From an uncultured Megasphaera sp. (GTDB lineage: Bacteria; Bacillota; Negativicutes; Veillonellales; Megasphaeraceae), in assembly GCA_934202965.1 (NCBI GenBank), contig CAKPYN010000009.1, forward strand, positions 1 to 64,000: 64,000 bases of DNA, read 5' to 3'. The notes below the pieces were generated by a model. The model searched no databases, had not been told where the DNA came from, and saw only the letters and a program-made list of their open reading frames with translations. Each line of letters opens with the position of its first letter. Position 1 is the first letter of the stretch. Shown piece by piece: positions 43,434-52,726 of this stretch. The position numbers and the translations under genes were made by a program.

Positions 43434-44339
43434 ATGAAAAAATGGTTTTCTTTTTTGTGCTGTTTGATGCTGGCAATAACAGTATTAGCTGGCTGCGGTC
43501 CTGCGGCACCGGCAGCTAAAGACAATGGTAAGCTAAACGTAGCCGTTTCTTTTAATGCGATGAAAGAATTTACGCAAGCTGTAGGGAAAGACAAAATCAA
43601 TATTACGACGATTATTCCTGATGGAACGGAACCGCATGATTTTCAACCTACAACGAACAATATGAAAGAACTTCAGCAATCCAATGTGTTTATCTATAAC
43701 GGATTTGGCATGGAACCATGGGCTGAAAAAACAATAAAAGCCTTAGATAAAAAAGACTTAGTTGCCATCAATGCGTCCCAAGGCATCGATCCTATCGTTC
43801 TTACTGATGAAAAAAAACGAAAAGAACATGGCAATTACGATCCCCATTGTTTCCTTAGCTTAGTAAACGCGCAAATTGAAGTCAAAAACATTGCTGACGC
43901 CTTAGCAAAAGCCGATCCGAAAAATGCTGATTTCTATCAAAAAAACGCAGCCGACTACAATGCACAACTCCAACAGCTCTATACGGAATATAAAGGAAAA
44001 TTCCAAGGCGTTCCGAATAAACAATTTGTTACGGGCCACGCTGCCTTCGGATACTTGTGCCGTGATTTTGGACTAACGCAAACCAGCGTAGAATCTGTAT
44101 TTGCTGATGGTGAACCGACAACCCAGCAATTAGCTAACCTCGTGGAATATTGTAAAACCCACCAGGTAAAAACAATTTTCACAGAAGACATGGTTAGCCC
44201 AAAAACATCACAAACGTTAGCAAATGAAGTCGGTGCTTCCGTCAAAACCATTCATACCATGGAAAGCGGTGAAGGTTCTGCTTCCTACATCGATCGCATG
44301 AAAGAAGATTTAGACGAAATATATACAAGCTTGCAATAA
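43434..44339 (+). CDS. znuA: Zinc/metal ABC transporter substrate-binding lipoprotein
   Basis: 301 residues. Lipobox LAGC puts the lipidated Cys at residue 21. Metal ligands of cluster A-I proteins are visible: His in EPHDFQP (about 62), His in DPHCF (about 141), His in TGHAAFGYL (about 205) and a late acidic residue in FTEDMVS. ZnuA captures Zn (or Mn) and delivers it to ZnuB. The usual His-rich loop of ZnuA is short here (KKRKEHGNYDPH). RBS AAAGGAG precedes the ATG. Confidence 0.93.
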   Translation: MKKWFSFLCCLMLAITVLAGCGPAAPAAKDNGKLNVAVSFNAMKEFTQAVGKDKINITTIIPDGTEPHDFQPTTNNMKELQQSNVFIYNGFGMEPWAEKTIKALDKKDLVAINASQGIDPIVLTDEKKRKEHGNYDPHCFLSLVNAQIEVKNIADALAKADPKNADFYQKNAADYNAQLQQLYTEYKGKFQGVPNKQFVTGHAAFGYLCRDFGLTQTSVESVFADGEPTTQQLANLVEYCKTHQVKTIFTEDMVSPKTSQTLANEVGASVKTIHTMESGEGSASYIDRMKEDLDEIYTSLQ

Positions 44340-44354
44340 AAGAGGGATGATATC

Positions 44355-44939
44355 TTGACTCGTCGTGAATTTTTTAAGCTGTCTTTTGCTGCATTGACAG
44401 CTTTATCTACAGCACCGGTCTTACCGGTACTTGCCAGTGAAAATACCAAACACATTATATCGTAGCCGTCGATTCAAGAAACCCATCTTACTTTTTCTGA
44501 AACGCTTATTCCTAGAAAGATAACCAATCTTTTGATTTTGCATCATGTCGGAGGAACGAATCGCGAAGTTTCAGCTTCAGAAATTCATCAATGGCATTTG
44601 CAGAATGGCTGGGCTGGTATCGGGTATCACTACGTCATCCATAAAGATGGCCGTATTGAACAAGGACGGCCAGAAGGCACAATCGGCGCTCATTGTTACG
44701 GATACAATCAAACCTCTATTGGCATTGTATCAGTTGGTAATTTTGATATTGCTTGGCCTACAAAACAACAACTATCCAGTGCGACACACTTAGTAGCCTA
44801 CTTATGCCAGCGGTATCATATTCAACCTTCTGCATCTACCATTGTTGGCCATCGCGATTTAAATTCTACAGACTGTCCAGGACAACACTACTATAATTAT
44901 TTGCCAACACTCCGACAGGATGTCATCAAAGCATTGTAA
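44355..44939 (+). pseudogene. Tat-exported N-acetylmuramoyl-L-alanine amidase interrupted by one in-frame TAG
   Basis: A TTG start (44355) eight bases after AGGG opens a twin-arginine signal (MTRREFFKLSF..). The frame meets a single TAG at 44463-44465, then continues without shift through 158 codons that encode an amidase_2/PGRP domain. That domain keeps the zinc ligands: His in LHHVGG, His in VGHRDLN and Cys in DCPG; GYHYVIHKDG and GAHCYGYN are also intact. Without the stop it would be a normal exported amidase of about 194 residues. A CAG-to-TAG change would explain it. It may be a recent pseudogene, a sequencing error, or the domain could be made from the TTG at 44532 without export. It is 15 bases after znuA. 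Confidence 0.8.
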
Positions 44940-44983
44940 TCAGAAGGGGAACACAAATCAATCAATACCACGTATGTCGTATC

Positions 44984-45028
44984 AAAAGAGAGGTTGTGAA
45001 ATGACTATCATTTCACAACCTCTCTTTT
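44984..45028. terminator. Strong two-way terminator
   Basis: A perfect 20-bp stem (44984-45003 with 45009-45028, loop ACTAT), A-rich at the left base and U-rich at the right. It separates the znuA transcript from the convergent symporter gene. Confidence 0.95.
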
Positions 45029-45070
45029 TAGTATATGAGCCCCTATATCCCTATCTATATGTTTCGTCTC

Positions 45071-46450
45071 TTAATGCCCTGCTGTTACTTTTTCTTCCAT
45101 TTCAACAGCTGCTTCTTTTTCTTTCAAATGGGCATGATATTTTTTCGTTTCTGCTACGACGACACCGCTCAAGCCAATTAAGGCAATCAAGTTTGGAATC
45201 GCCATCAGGCCATTTACAATATCAGCCAATACCCAAATGACATCCAATTTAAGAAATGCACCGCAAGCAACGAGAATGATAAAAATAACCCGATATGGCA
45301 TAATTCCCTTTACGCCAACCAAATATTCAATGCAGCGTTCCCCATAATAGTTCCAGCCAAGAATTGTCGTGAAAGCAAACAACGTCAAGCCAATGCAGAG
45401 AATCATGCTACCCCAAGCCGGATATGCCTGCAGGAATGCAGAGTTTGTTAAAGCCGCGCCGTTCAGGTCCCCCGTCCAAGCACCGCTGACAACAATGACA
45501 AGACCGGTTAATGTGCAAATAATAATCGTATCAATAAAGGTACCGGTCATCGAAATAAGTCCCTGTTCAGCCGGCCATTTGGTCTTCGCTGCGGCTGCGA
45601 CAATCGGCGCGCTGCCCAAACCGGATTCATTGGAAAATACGCCGCGGGCTACACCATTTCGCATTGCCATAAGAACAGTAGCTCCCAAGAAACCGCCAGC
45701 TGCTGCCGTCGGCGTAAAAGCACAAACAATAATCTGTTCAATCGCTGCCGGAACTTTATCATAAAAAGCAATCAAAAAGCCAACCGTAGAAATAACGTAA
45801 ATAATAGCCATGGCCGGAACGATTTTAGCGGCAACTTTGGAAATAGACTGCAGCCCGCCGATCGTAACGGCAGCTACAACAATAGTCAGGATAACAGCCG
45901 TATATTCAACAGGTACATCTGTTGCCAACTTCATAATTTCTACAATGGAATTGACCTGTGCAAATGTACCAATGCCAAAGAAGGCAACGAGAACACCAAA
46001 GAAGGCAAACAAGAATGCCAAGGGTTTAAATTTTTTGCCAAGGCCATTTTCAATATAATACATCGGGCCACCGGAAATATCGCCGTTTTTATCAACTGTA
46101 CGGTATTTAACTGCCAAACAGCCTTCGGCATATTTGGTTGCCATACCGACGAATGCAGCCATCCACATCCAGAAGATAGCTCCCGGACCGCCTGCATGAA
46201 TCGCCGTTGCAACGCCAACGATGTTCCCTGTGCCTACGGTTGCTGCCAAGGCCGTGCAAAGTGCTTTGAAGCTATCAACATCGCCGTCACCCTTATTTTT
46301 CGCTGTAAAAATCAGCTTCAGTGCCCGCGGCAATCTAAATACCTGTAACAAATGCAGGCGAACTGTCAGCATCAAACCGGTTCCAATCAGCAACACTAGC
46401 AGCGGCGGTCCCCATACAAAACTATCAATCGCATTCAACGTTTCCAACAT
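45071..46450 (-). CDS. Alanine/glycine:cation symporter (AGCS family)
   Basis: 459 residues with about ten TM helices. Family signatures ALAATVGTGNIVGVATAI (about 66-83), GGPMYYIENGLGKKF and RGVFSNESGLGSAPI are present. AGCS proteins import alanine or glycine with Na+ or H+. The tandem glycine riboswitch in its leader argues that glycine is a substrate or that the carrier protects against excess glycine. RBS AGGGA precedes the ATG. Confidence 0.94.
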   Translation of the reverse strand: MLETLNAIDSFVWGPPLLVLLIGTGLMLTVRLHLLQVFRLPRALKLIFTAKNKGDGDVDSFKALCTALAATVGTGNIVGVATAIHAGGPGAIFWMWMAAFVGMATKYAEGCLAVKYRTVDKNGDISGGPMYYIENGLGKKFKPLAFLFAFFGVLVAFFGIGTFAQVNSIVEIMKLATDVPVEYTAVILTIVVAAVTIGGLQSISKVAAKIVPAMAIIYVISTVGFLIAFYDKVPAAIEQIIVCAFTPTAAAGGFLGATVLMAMRNGVARGVFSNESGLGSAPIVAAAAKTKWPAEQGLISMTGTFIDTIIICTLTGLVIVVSGAWTGDLNGAALTNSAFLQAYPAWGSMILCIGLTLFAFTTILGWNYYGERCIEYLVGVKGIMPYRVIFIILVACGAFLKLDVIWVLADIVNGLMAIPNLIALIGLSGVVVAETKKYHAHLKEKEAAVEMEEKVTAGH

Positions 46451-46485
46451 AATTCCCTACCCCTTTATACTGTAATAATAAAGAC

Positions 46486-46523
46486 AAAAAAACCTATCCT
46501 CAGCATATCCTCTGAAGATAGGT
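46486..46523 (-). terminator. Riboswitch expression platform (intrinsic terminator)
   Basis: ACCTATC/GATAGGT with an inner TCAG/CTGA stem, followed by seven U residues, between the second aptamer and the symporter start. Part of its stem resembles the 3' end of the aptamer (CAGAGGATA occurs in both), so the two can compete for pairing. This indicates control by transcription termination. Confidence 0.8.
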
Positions 46524-46561
46524 CATGAAAAACAACATAGGGAAAAAAATAATGTCTATGC

Positions 46562-46725
46562 TATCCTCTGTCCTTTTGCCTGAGAGATTGGGAAAGAAAT
46601 TTCTCATCCTTGCACCTTCGGCGCCCGATTAGGGACTCTCCAGAGTTGTGTCTGTACACGGTCCTGCCCAATGGGCACCTGAGAGTTTAACTCCTTCGGT
46701 AGGCTCCTAACCTTCTCCCATGTAC
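46562..46725 (-). promoter_or_regulatory. Tandem glycine riboswitch
   Basis: Two glycine aptamers read on the minus strand. The first has GGGAGAAGG, CCGAAGGAG and AAACTCTCAGG; the second has CTGGAGAG, GCGCCGAAGG and the hallmark TCTCTCAGGCAAAAGGACAG at the 3' side. A short linker joins them. It controls the downstream AGCS symporter. Confidence 0.95.
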
Positions 46726-46754
46726 TTCGTCCACTTCATATGTGATTGATTGAA

Positions 46755-46783
46755 ATTATACGCCATCTTTCTCCATTTTGCAA
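46755..46783 (-). promoter_or_regulatory. Promoter of the riboswitch-symporter transcript
   Basis: TTGCAA (complement of 46778-46783), 17 bases, perfect TATAAT (complement of 46755-46760), about 30 bases before the first aptamer. Confidence 0.88.
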
Positions 46784-46876
46784 CCCCTATTCTTACAAAA
46801 ATGTATCACGAGTGGACATTTTTGCGTTGGCTATGCAAAATTTTATAAAGATGTTATTGATATAATTGTAAAATTA

Positions 46877-46914
46877 TTCAAAATACTTTTTTATTTTCAA
46901 AAAAGTATTTTGAA
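46877..46914. repeat. Perfect 16-bp AT-rich inverted repeat
   Basis: TTCAAAATACTTTTTT / AAAAAAGTATTTTGAA with a six-base loop, in the AT-rich spacer between the riboswitch promoter and the surE terminator. It may be an extra two-way terminator or an operator. The remainder of 46784-46974 shows no gene. Confidence 0.65.
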
Positions 46915-46974
46915 ATATAAAAATATTTGAAAAATCAAAAAATTATTTGATACTGTGTGGATGCAATGAAAACA

Positions 46975-47023
46975 AATAAAAAAAGTGATTCATGCGCAGC
47001 CTAACTGCATCATCAATCACTTT
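46975..47023 (-). terminator. Terminator after surE
   Basis: AAAGTGATT/AATCACTTT outer stem with an imperfect GC-containing inner stem, then seven U residues on the minus strand, eight bases after the surE stop codon. Confidence 0.85.
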
Positions 47024-47030
47024 TATTTTC

Positions 47031-47786
47031 TTACAAACAGCTTTTTACATCGTCTATTGCCGCAATAGCTGTTTGCTGCCATTTTAGCGGCGTAACAGCG
47101 ATGTAACCTTGCCGAACGGCTGCCACATCACTATTGGCCGGTGCTCCTTCCATATCAATGTCGCCCACAATATGATAGCAAATACTGCCGTCTTTATCTT
47201 TTCGTGGTTCAATTACATTATGATATATCTGTATCGTCTGCGGGACGACACAAATATTATCTAATGAAATTTCTCCTTGCGGCGGCACATTGACATTTAA
47301 AATGCCCGGAAACTTACCTTTAATCATTACCTTTTCTATCAGCTGCTGTACGAGATGAGCTGTCTGCACACATCGTTCCGTTTCCATGGGATACATCGAA
47401 ACAGCGATAGCCGGTACTTGATAATAGGGACCTTCCATTGCAGCAGAAACGGTCCCAGAATACAACACATCGCTACCCAGATTATATCCGTTGTTAATGC
47501 CGGAAATAAGCAACTGCGGCCTGTCATCAACTAAAAAATATTCCATCGCCATTTTTACACAATCTACAGGCGTACCTGATATGGCAATTTCACGAATCTG
47601 CGCATCCTCTTGTGCCAATTCCTGACAGTATAATGGCTTGTTAATCGACATGGAATGAGACGCCGCACTGCGCTGCCCATTCGGTGCGGCAACGGTCAAT
47701 CGATGGCCGCATGCAGCTAATTCTCGCTTTAACGTCTGCAAGCCTTGAGCCCGCACACCATCATCATTGGTTAGTAAAATATGCAT
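47031..47786 (-). CDS. surE: 5'/3'-nucleotidase SurE
   Basis: 251 residues starting MHILLTNDDGV with the catalytic Asp pair, then RSAASHSMS and SGINNGYNLGSDVLYSGTV, all SurE hallmarks. It dephosphorylates nucleoside monophosphates and some polyphosphates, often in stationary phase or stress. Its ATG immediately follows the stop codon of the glycosyltransferase gene. Confidence 0.95.
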   Translation of the reverse strand: MHILLTNDDGVRAQGLQTLKRELAACGHRLTVAAPNGQRSAASHSMSINKPLYCQELAQEDAQIREIAISGTPVDCVKMAMEYFLVDDRPQLLISGINNGYNLGSDVLYSGTVSAAMEGPYYQVPAIAVSMYPMETERCVQTAHLVQQLIEKVMIKGKFPGILNVNVPPQGEISLDNICVVPQTIQIYHNVIEPRKDKDGSICYHIVGDIDMEGAPANSDVAAVRQGYIAVTPLKWQQTAIAAIDDVKSCL

Positions 47787-49037
47787 CTATTTTTTATTCT
47801 CCTTACGAAGCAGTGCCGCACTGTCATAGGAAACAGCCCGCGTATGAATGGTATGACTCCATTTCATCTTATGACGGTCTTTAAATCCCAAAAAGTTAAC
47901 GGGAATCCAGCTGTACATAAACAGCGGGTACACAATCAAATATGCCCATGATTTTAGGGGCACCTTGATTTGCAACAATACAATAACAGGAATTAAATAT
48001 TGTATAACACCGATAACAGTCCATAATTGTACCGGTACAATTTGATTTAAAATATTCGTATAAAACGGAATATAAGAGTTCATGCATGACAGGACTGCAT
48101 ATATAGTAGACATCATCATAAAAAACGGCTGAGACAGCGTAATAATGCCATCGAGCATCCGAATATTTCCGGTCTTAATGCCGCGGGCAAATAATTGGGG
48201 AATAAATCGTTCACCGCAATCACATTGACCTTGCGCCCACCGCTTACGCTGCCGGCACGACTGCATAAATCCCAAGGCTTTTTCATCATAAATAATCGCA
48301 TCATGAGCCCAGCAAGTCCGTACGCCTTCCAGCAGCACTTTCATGGAAAATTCCATGTCTTCTGTCAGGCAATCACAGCCCCAGCCATATTTACGAACAA
48401 TATCGGTAGCAATACACATGCCTGTACCGCCTAACGCTGTAGATAAGCCAATATTGTATTTCGCTAAATGCCACATATGGTTAATCAGCCAAAAGGCAAT
48501 GGCAAAGGTGCCGGCAATCCACGTATCTGTCGGATTTTTTGCATCCATATAGCCCTGAATAACTTGTTCCCCTTTACAGAGATGATTATTCATTTCACGC
48601 AAAAATTCTGGATGTACTAAGTTATCGGCATCAAAAACAACAAAGGCATCATACTGTTTTTCCTGGGCCAACATCTGCGCAAACATCCAGTCTAAGGCAT
48701 AGCCTTTCCCCACTTGTTCCGTATTGGTCCGCACTTTTACAATCGCACCATGTTGCCGGCATATTTCGGCTGTATTGTCTGTACAGTTATCTGCCACAAC
48801 ATACACATCGTACATTTCTTTAGGATAATGCAGCCCTTTTAAATTATCAATCAGCTGACCGACAACAGCTTCTTCATTATGTGCGCAAATAACAGCGGCA
48901 AATGTGTTTTTAGGGGCTGCTGTTATTTTTTCTCTTCGCTTAATCAGGCCAAATATAGCCAATATAACGTAATACAAGGTATAAAAAACAATGATTACTT
49001 GAACGGGTATCATGATGATATCCAATACATGTTCCAT
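47787..49037 (-). CDS. Membrane glycosyltransferase, family 2
   Basis: 416 residues. N-terminal TM helix (about 8-30); GT-A domain with AHNEE, VVADNCTDNT, FDADN (DxD), TEDMEF and QRKRWAQG (QxxRW); then three or four C-terminal TM helices. This is the processive-type GT2 layout of cellulose, hyaluronan or poly-GlcNAc synthases, but length and context do not tell the polymer. It lies 20 bases after pssA and directly before surE. Confidence 0.85.
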   Translation of the reverse strand: MEHVLDIIMIPVQVIIVFYTLYYVILAIFGLIKRREKITAAPKNTFAAVICAHNEEAVVGQLIDNLKGLHYPKEMYDVYVVADNCTDNTAEICRQHGAIVKVRTNTEQVGKGYALDWMFAQMLAQEKQYDAFVVFDADNLVHPEFLREMNNHLCKGEQVIQGYMDAKNPTDTWIAGTFAIAFWLINHMWHLAKYNIGLSTALGGTGMCIATDIVRKYGWGCDCLTEDMEFSMKVLLEGVRTCWAHDAIIYDEKALGFMQSCRQRKRWAQGQCDCGERFIPQLFARGIKTGNIRMLDGIITLSQPFFMMMSTIYAVLSCMNSYIPFYTNILNQIVPVQLWTVIGVIQYLIPVIVLLQIKVPLKSWAYLIVYPLFMYSWIPVNFLGFKDRHKMKWSHTIHTRAVSYDSAALLRKENKK

Positions 49038-49057
49038 ACATGAATCTCCCTATACGC

Positions 49058-49744
49058 CTAGTGAGCAGCGTTCATTGCCGTATTGACCAAGCCAAATACG
49101 ATGTACAGCAAAAAAGGCATCGTAATAATCAAATGCCAATCAATCACATACAATACCAAAAGTCCAAAAATAATGGCAACAGCCAATGCAGACTTATGGA
49201 GTACATCCGGGCTGGCTCCCTTAAAATCAGGATTATGAATTTTGCTGACCAAATGATAGCCTAAGGCAATCACAATGATACCGAGAAGCCATGCCGGAAG
49301 CAGTGAATGGGCACCGGCAATTTCACAGGCAATAACATATGTCGCAATCAAGCAGCCGCCGTTTGGAATCGGCATACCCTGAAAATAACCGTGAATAACA
49401 GTCGTATTCAAATTAAACCGCGCCAGACGAACACCGCCGAGAGCTGCATAAATAACAGCCGGAACAGCACCGATCCATCCCAATTCCTGCAGCGCATACG
49501 TATAAATCAAAAAAGCAGAAGCCGCACCAAAGGATACGACATCAGACAAGGAATCCAATTCTTTCCCAAATTCGCCGGCTACGCCAAGGGCACGGGCAGC
49601 ACGTCCATCACAGGCATCACAGGCCATTGCCAGCAAAATGCAGATGCCGGCCCAGGCAAACATGCCATGAAGTGTCATAATCATGCTCAATACGCCAAAA
49701 CCCAAGTTGCCTGCCGTAAATAAGCAGGGTATTACATTTTTCAT
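49058..49744 (-). CDS. pssA: CDP-diacylglycerol-serine O-phosphatidyltransferase
   Basis: 228 residues, multi-pass. The CDP-alcohol phosphotransferase motif D-G-x2-A-R-x8-G-x3-D-x3-D is fully present around residues 45-67 (CDGRAARALG...GKELDSLSD). It makes phosphatidylserine for the next enzyme. Its start overlaps the psd stop by four bases. Confidence 0.95.
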   Translation of the reverse strand: MKNVIPCLFTAGNLGFGVLSMIMTLHGMFAWAGICILLAMACDACDGRAARALGVAGEFGKELDSLSDVVSFGAASAFLIYTYALQELGWIGAVPAVIYAALGGVRLARFNLNTTVIHGYFQGMPIPNGGCLIATYVIACEIAGAHSLLPAWLLGIIVIALGYHLVSKIHNPDFKGASPDVLHKSALAVAIIFGLLVLYVIDWHLIITMPFLLYIVFGLVNTAMNAAH

Positions 49745-50379
49745 TTGACAATCCTCCCAATGATAGTTTCGCCGCCCCGTACATACTGTCCTTTTTCGAC
49801 AGTAATTTCTACATCGTCATGGACATAGACTTCTGCACAGGAACCGAATTTGATCATGCCATAGAGCTGCCCATGGGAAAGCGTGTCTCCCAGCGTGACC
49901 CATGATACAATGCGCCGCGCCAAAATACCGGCAATGACAGTAACCAAAATATGCGTTTTATCATTTTCAATTCCGATGGAATATCGTTCATTTTCATATC
50001 CTACGCCGTCTTTATAAGCCGGTCGAAACCGCCCGCATGTATATTGCTGAAAGTTAATCGTTCCCGCCAGCGGCGCCCGATTGACATGAACGTCAAATAC
50101 AGACAAAAAGATAACTATCTTTCGGCATTTGCCATTCATATACGTATCTTCGTTTACGTCTTCAATTGCCATCACCTTACCATCTGCCGGAGAAACCAAT
50201 GCCGTCTCATCCTGTGGAATCGTACGACGGGGATTTCTAAAGAAATAGGCAAAATACAACGCCAGCAGTGCCGGGACGACTGCCGCATAGGCATTCACAA
50301 AATATTCCAATGCAACGGCAATCAATACCGGGACAATAATAAAGATATATCCATCTTCAATTATAAAAGGTTTATTCAA
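49741..50379 (-). CDS. psd: Phosphatidylserine decarboxylase proenzyme
   Basis: 212 residues, the short Psd type. Two N-terminal TM segments, then SPADGKVMAIE and DVHVNRAPLAG. Near the C terminus, KFGSCAEVYV contains the Gly-Ser bond cleaved to make the pyruvoyl cofactor. It produces phosphatidylethanolamine. The start is TTG after GAGGTGAGG. Coupled to pssA by overlap. Confidence 0.95.
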   Translation of the reverse strand: MNKPFIIEDGYIFIIVPVLIAVALEYFVNAYAAVVPALLALYFAYFFRNPRRTIPQDETALVSPADGKVMAIEDVNEDTYMNGKCRKIVIFLSVFDVHVNRAPLAGTINFQQYTCGRFRPAYKDGVGYENERYSIGIENDKTHILVTVIAGILARRIVSWVTLGDTLSHGQLYGMIKFGSCAEVYVHDDVEITVEKGQYVRGGETIIGRIVK

Positions 50380-50394
50380 GACCTCACCTCAAAT

Positions 50395-51126
50395 CTACTT
50401 GACACCTTTCCCCCATTTGACGGCTGCGACAAATCGAGGCAGAGCCAGCATCCGTTTAAAGCGGGTCGGTTCTTTTAACAATCGATACAGCCATTCCAGC
50501 CGATGTTCCTGCATCCATTTTGGCGCACGGCAAGCCTTACCTGACAACACGTCAAGTGTACCGCCTACCCCCATGCATACACACGGTCCTAATTCATATA
50601 AATGATCATGTATCCATTTTTCTTGTTTTGGCACGCCTAAGGCTACCAATAAAATCTGCGTACCGCCAGAGCGGATTTCTTCAATAATCTTACCTTCCTC
50701 TTCGGGTGTAAAAAAGCCTGAATGCGTACCTACCATATTCAGCTTTCCTACTTGCTGCTGGATATTCTGCGCTGCCTGCTTTGCTACGCCCTCAGCGCCG
50801 CCAAAGAAATAAACAGCCGTTTGGCGTGCCGCCGCTTCACGAAGCAGACTGCACGCCAAATCAACACCTGTTACACGCTGTTTAAATCGTTTTCCCTGCT
50901 GTTCGGCCGCCCACAGCACACCGGCACCATCAGGCACTACTAAATCGGCATGCTGCAAGATACCTGCCAGCTCTTTATCTGATTGGGAACGCATTACCAT
51001 TTCAGCATTGGCTGTCGCAATAGAAGCTGCCCGGCCTTCATCAATGCACTTAAAGGCCGCTTCCACAGCTTCTTCCATTGTGACATTCCAAATTGGGATG
51101 GATAAGATATCTATGGTACTAGCCAT
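50395..51126 (-). CDS. WecG/TagA/CpsF-family glycosyltransferase
   Basis: 243 residues. Motifs TANAEMVMRSQSD, VVPDGAGVLWAA, GVDLACSLL and YFFGGAEGVA are typical. These enzymes add N-acetylmannosamine-type sugars to undecaprenyl-linked intermediates of cell-surface polymers. The second of two ATGs (51126) has the better spacing to GGAGG. It is 15 bases before psd and shares the direction of guaB upstream. Confidence 0.88.
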   Translation of the reverse strand: MASTIDILSIPIWNVTMEEAVEAAFKCIDEGRAASIATANAEMVMRSQSDKELAGILQHADLVVPDGAGVLWAAEQQGKRFKQRVTGVDLACSLLREAAARQTAVYFFGGAEGVAKQAAQNIQQQVGKLNMVGTHSGFFTPEEEGKIIEEIRSGGTQILLVALGVPKQEKWIHDHLYELGPCVCMGVGGTLDVLSGKACRAPKWMQEHRLEWLYRLLKEPTRFKRMLALPRFVAAVKWGKGVK

Positions 51127-51145
51127 CATTATCCTCCACGTATAA

Positions 51146-52663
<1,518 letters not shown>

Positions 52664-52665
52664 CT

Positions 52666-52694
52666 ATTATAACGGATATATCGCAATCTGTACA
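52666..52694 (-). promoter_or_regulatory. Promoter of guaB
   Basis: TGTACA (complement of 52689-52694), 17 bases, perfect TATAAT (complement of 52666-52671). No purine riboswitch is visible in the 60-base leader. Confidence 0.8.
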
Positions 52695-52726
52695 TATTTT
52701 CATTCACACTTTTCTAAGATTTTCTG

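Noticed and set aside
44463..44465. Pyrrolysine or other programmed recoding of the TAG in the amidase gene
   Set aside because: No downstream recoding structure is visible, amidases of this family do not use pyrrolysine, and a simple CAG-to-TAG change suffices.
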